A stretch of DNA of 16,929 bases from SIG480 sp045595365 (GTDB taxonomy: Bacteria > Bacillota > Clostridia > Oscillospirales > JAAYXM01), in NCBI GenBank assembly GCA_045595365.1, contig JAZOAI010000036.1:1-16929 (forward strand), written 5' to 3'. The stretch's first letter is position 1, and each line of letters starts with the position of its first letter. Made by a program: the position numbers and the translations under genes. Shown here piece after piece: positions 15,438-16,929 of this stretch. The notes under the pieces are model-generated. The model saw nothing but the letters and a program-made list of their open reading frames with translations, did not search any database and was not told the origin of the DNA.

Positions 15438-15443
15438 GGCTTT

Positions 15444-16586
15444 ATGCATATGAAAAGGCTGAAAAAAAGAAACGGTTTTTCGATTATTGCGGCAGTTTTT
15501 ATAATCGCAGCTTTAGCAATACGGCTTTTTTCCGGAAGCTATGTTGAGGAGAAAGCGGAGGAATACATAGATAATCTCTCGCAGAATGAGAAGTTTTTGC
15601 GATATGCAGTTTCAAATGAGACTCAGCTTGTCAAGAAAGAAAAAAACTCCGGATTGATAAAATTCCTCGCCTCGGAAACCGCATTTTCTCAAAATAGTAA
15701 TGACGCGGCGAATAAAGCGGAAAAAGAGAAATCCGAAGCAAAACGCGAGGAATTAACTGTTTGGGAGTATACCCCGGGAGGAGAAAAGGTTGCAAACGTT
15801 TATCCTGTGGAAGACATAACAATAAGCCCGAAATCGGAGAAGGGATATGTAAAGCATAACAACATATGGGTCAAAAATGACAGCAGCCGTGGGATAGATT
15901 TAAAGTGGCTTCTCTCAGCAAAGCTTCCGTTTAAGCTCTCGGGAAACGGGCCGCACGTTCTTATTGTTCATACTCACGGAAGTGAAGCATACTTTCCACA
16001 AGGAAAGGAAACGTATGCACTAACCGATGTTGAGCGGACATCTGATAAGAGATATAACGTAATCCGTGTTGGAGACGAGCTTGAGAAGGCTCTCTCGGAA
16101 AACGGAATTTCTGTAATTCACGACAGAAATATCTACGACAGCCCGTCGTATAACGGGTCATACACGCGCACACTCGATGCGATAGGCGCGGCGCTGAAGA
16201 AAAATCCGTCAATCAAAGTGGTTATTGACGTTCACCGCGACGCGATGACTGACTCAGACGGCACAAAATACCGCACCGTTGCAGAAGTCGGCGGCAAAAA
16301 ATGCGCACAGATGATGCTTGTAATGTCAACGGGCGAAAGCGGCCTTCCGCACCCGGACTGGGCGGAGAATCTAAAGCTTGCGGTGAAGCTTCAGAACGCT
16401 ATGTCGAGCAAGTATCCAGACATAATGCGGCCGATAAACCTCCGGAAAGAACGCTTTAATATGCACGCAACAACGGGATCAATGCTTGTTGAGGTGGGCA
16501 CGAGCGCGAACTCTGTCGGCGAGGCGATAGAATCTATCAGGCTTCTCGGCAAAGAGCTTTCAGTGATACTGAAAACGGCGAAATAA
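15444..16586 (+). CDS. spoIIP: Stage II sporulation protein P (engulfment peptidoglycan hydrolase)
   Basis: A 380-residue SpoIIP, the amidase/endopeptidase of the SpoIID-SpoIIM-SpoIIP complex that thins septal peptidoglycan and drives engulfment of the forespore. The cytoplasmic basic N-terminus is followed by one membrane anchor (about 11-30), then a charged, poorly conserved linker (about 35-165). The catalytic domain (about 168-378) has HVLIVHTHGSEAYFP (H176, H178, E181), VIDVHRDA (H264), and a C-terminal MLVEVGTSAN with E350. These His/Glu residues match the zinc-site region of the family. The start is ATG 15444, 4 nt after GGGGAGGG; an in-frame ATG at 15450 would be 10 nt from it and gives MKRLKKRN, also acceptable. 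It follows yabR here; in B. subtilis the neighbour is spoIIE. Confidence 0.95.
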   Translation: MHMKRLKKRNGFSIIAAVFIIAALAIRLFSGSYVEEKAEEYIDNLSQNEKFLRYAVSNETQLVKKEKNSGLIKFLASETAFSQNSNDAANKAEKEKSEAKREELTVWEYTPGGEKVANVYPVEDITISPKSEKGYVKHNNIWVKNDSSRGIDLKWLLSAKLPFKLSGNGPHVLIVHTHGSEAYFPQGKETYALTDVERTSDKRYNVIRVGDELEKALSENGISVIHDRNIYDSPSYNGSYTRTLDAIGAALKKNPSIKVVIDVHRDAMTDSDGTKYRTVAEVGGKKCAQMMLVMSTGESGLPHPDWAENLKLAVKLQNAMSSKYPDIMRPINLRKERFNMHATTGSMLVEVGTSANSVGEAIESIRLLGKELSVILKTAK

Positions 16587-16660
16587 GAACCCGACCCGCC
16601 AACACAATTGAAAATTGTGGGCGGGTGCCCCCGGAACCTTGTTGTTCCCACAATAAGAAA

Positions 16661-16891
16661 GGGGCTGTAGCAAAACAGCCCAGACCGCATAAAGTGTAAA
16701 AGTAATAATTTTTACGGATAATATCGAAAAAGTGTATGATTTAGAGTGTAAAAAAACAATGGAAATTCAGCTTGTGCCGAAATTAAGGATTTAATTACAC
16801 TTTATGCTATAAAACAAATCGAACCTCTCGACGTACTTATGTACTACTTCGGGTTCGATTTGTTTATTCTGCACTATTTTTCTAAAGCCCC
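16661..16891. repeat. MITE-like nested inverted-repeat element
   Basis: The outer ends GGGGCTGTAG (16661-16670) and CTAAAGCCCC (16882-16891) are inverted repeats matching at 9 of 10 positions. Inside them GCATAAAGTGTAA (16687-16699) and TTACACTTTATGC (16795-16807) match at all 13. The enclosed DNA is AT-rich, non-coding and carries AGTGTA three times. Both outer ends are flanked by AAA, which is too short to count as a target duplication. It could be a non-autonomous mobile element, an RNA-structured repeat, or simply clustered terminators. Confidence 0.35.
16812..16865 (+). terminator. 14-bp perfect stem, terminator- or repeat-like
   Basis: AAACAAATCGAACC (16812-16825) and its exact complement (16852-16865) enclose 26 nt that hold a smaller GTAC/GTAC hairpin (16833-16836 with 16841-16844). 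It ends in TTTGTTT, and five further T residues occur at 16877-16881. It may terminate rightward transcription from spoIIP, but the size of the inner loop also fits a structured repeat. Confidence 0.4.
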
Positions 16892-16893
16892 AA

Positions 16894-16929
16894 AGGGTTT
16901 GTAGCAAAATGCTTTTTGCTACAAACCCT
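16894..16929. terminator. Perfect hairpin at the window edge
   Basis: 16-bp arms 16894-16909 and 16914-16929 (AGGGTTTGTAGCAAAA and its complement) enclose the loop TGCT. The symmetric arms carry AAAA/TTTT at the loop side rather than after the stem, so the terminator role is uncertain, and the dyad may continue past the window. TGTAGCAAAA here repeats 16666-16675. Confidence 0.45.

Larger units (their letters stand above)
16587..16929. other. Gene-free 3' region of stacked inverted repeats
   Basis: No credible gene is seen in these 343 nt. They hold a row of dyads. 16594-16600 pairs with 16620-16626 (ACCCGCC/GGCGGGT, inner CACAATT/AATTGTG). 16633-16637 pairs with 16644-16648. 16662-16668 pairs with 16675-16681 (GGGCTGT/ACAGCCC). 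A long-range pair 687-699/795-807 and stems at 812-865 and 894-929 are listed separately. The first hairpin begins 8 nt after the spoIIP stop and could mark its mRNA end, but no T-run follows it. Confidence 0.6.

Noticed and set aside
15424..15454. Sigma-E-like pair GAATATTT and CATATGAA at spoIIP
   Set aside because: The spacing (15 nt) is suggestive, but transcription would begin inside the coding region and omit the ribosome-binding site.
1..16929. New defence, mobile, CRISPR or biosynthetic system
   Set aside because: All sizeable genes belong to known housekeeping or sporulation families; there are no regularly spaced repeats, no transposase or integrase, and no unexplained long coding gap.

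Overview
The window reads as a chromosomal segment of a spore-forming, Gram-positive Clostridia-type bacterium, probably a gut Oscillospiraceae/Ruminococcaceae relative. The evidence is strong AGGAGG-type Shine-Dalgarno sites, many GTG and TTG starts, tightly packed co-directional genes, and the clostridial form of the yabM-mazG-hbs-rqcP-yabP-yabQ-divIC-yabR sporulation/division cluster, followed by spoIIP. The genus-level assignment is inference from gene content and style, not from a marker gene.

Layout. Positions 1-250 hold no gene: a nested-dyad, repeat-like element (about 20-117), a perfect 42-nt palindrome (131-172) and a hairpin (220-246). A YihY/BrkB-type membrane protein runs leftward (251-1093). 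A divergent promoter region (1094-1229) separates it from everything else, which is transcribed rightward. Operon 1 (1230-8976) is recJ, relA/spoT-type rel, dtd, a metallo-beta-lactamase-fold hydrolase, hemZ and a uridine-kinase-like P-loop kinase; its genes overlap or are separated by at most 21 nt. A recognisable promoter at 8973-9001 then starts a zinc-ribbon protein and mtaD (overlapping genes). From 10749 the sporulation/division block follows: yabM/spoVB-family flippase, mazG, hbs (HU), rqcP, yabP, yabQ, divIC, yabR, an intrinsic terminator (15352-15394), then spoIIP. The last 343 nt (16587-16929) have no gene and consist mostly of stacked and nested inverted repeats.

How the genes fit together. 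The first block is stress and quality control: RecJ for DNA end processing, Rel for (p)ppGpp, Dtd for removing D-amino acids from tRNA, MazG for house-cleaning of nucleotides, MtaD for deaminating S-adenosylhomocysteine/methylthioadenosine, and RqcP for rescue of stalled ribosomes. The second block couples cell division (DivIC), envelope building (the YabM flippase) and spore coat/engulfment (YabP, YabQ, SpoIIP).

I do not see a new defence, mobile or biosynthetic system here: every sizeable gene belongs to a known family. The less explained material is non-coding: the structured elements at both ends of the window, and a hairpin that could hide the spoIIP ribosome-binding site in read-through transcripts but not in transcripts from a closer promoter. 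Smaller points of interest are the missing apt gene between recJ and rel, an overlap in which two frames both encode lysine-rich tails (yabQ/divIC), a degenerate second MazG domain, and a Gln-to-Asn change in a Dtd active-site motif.
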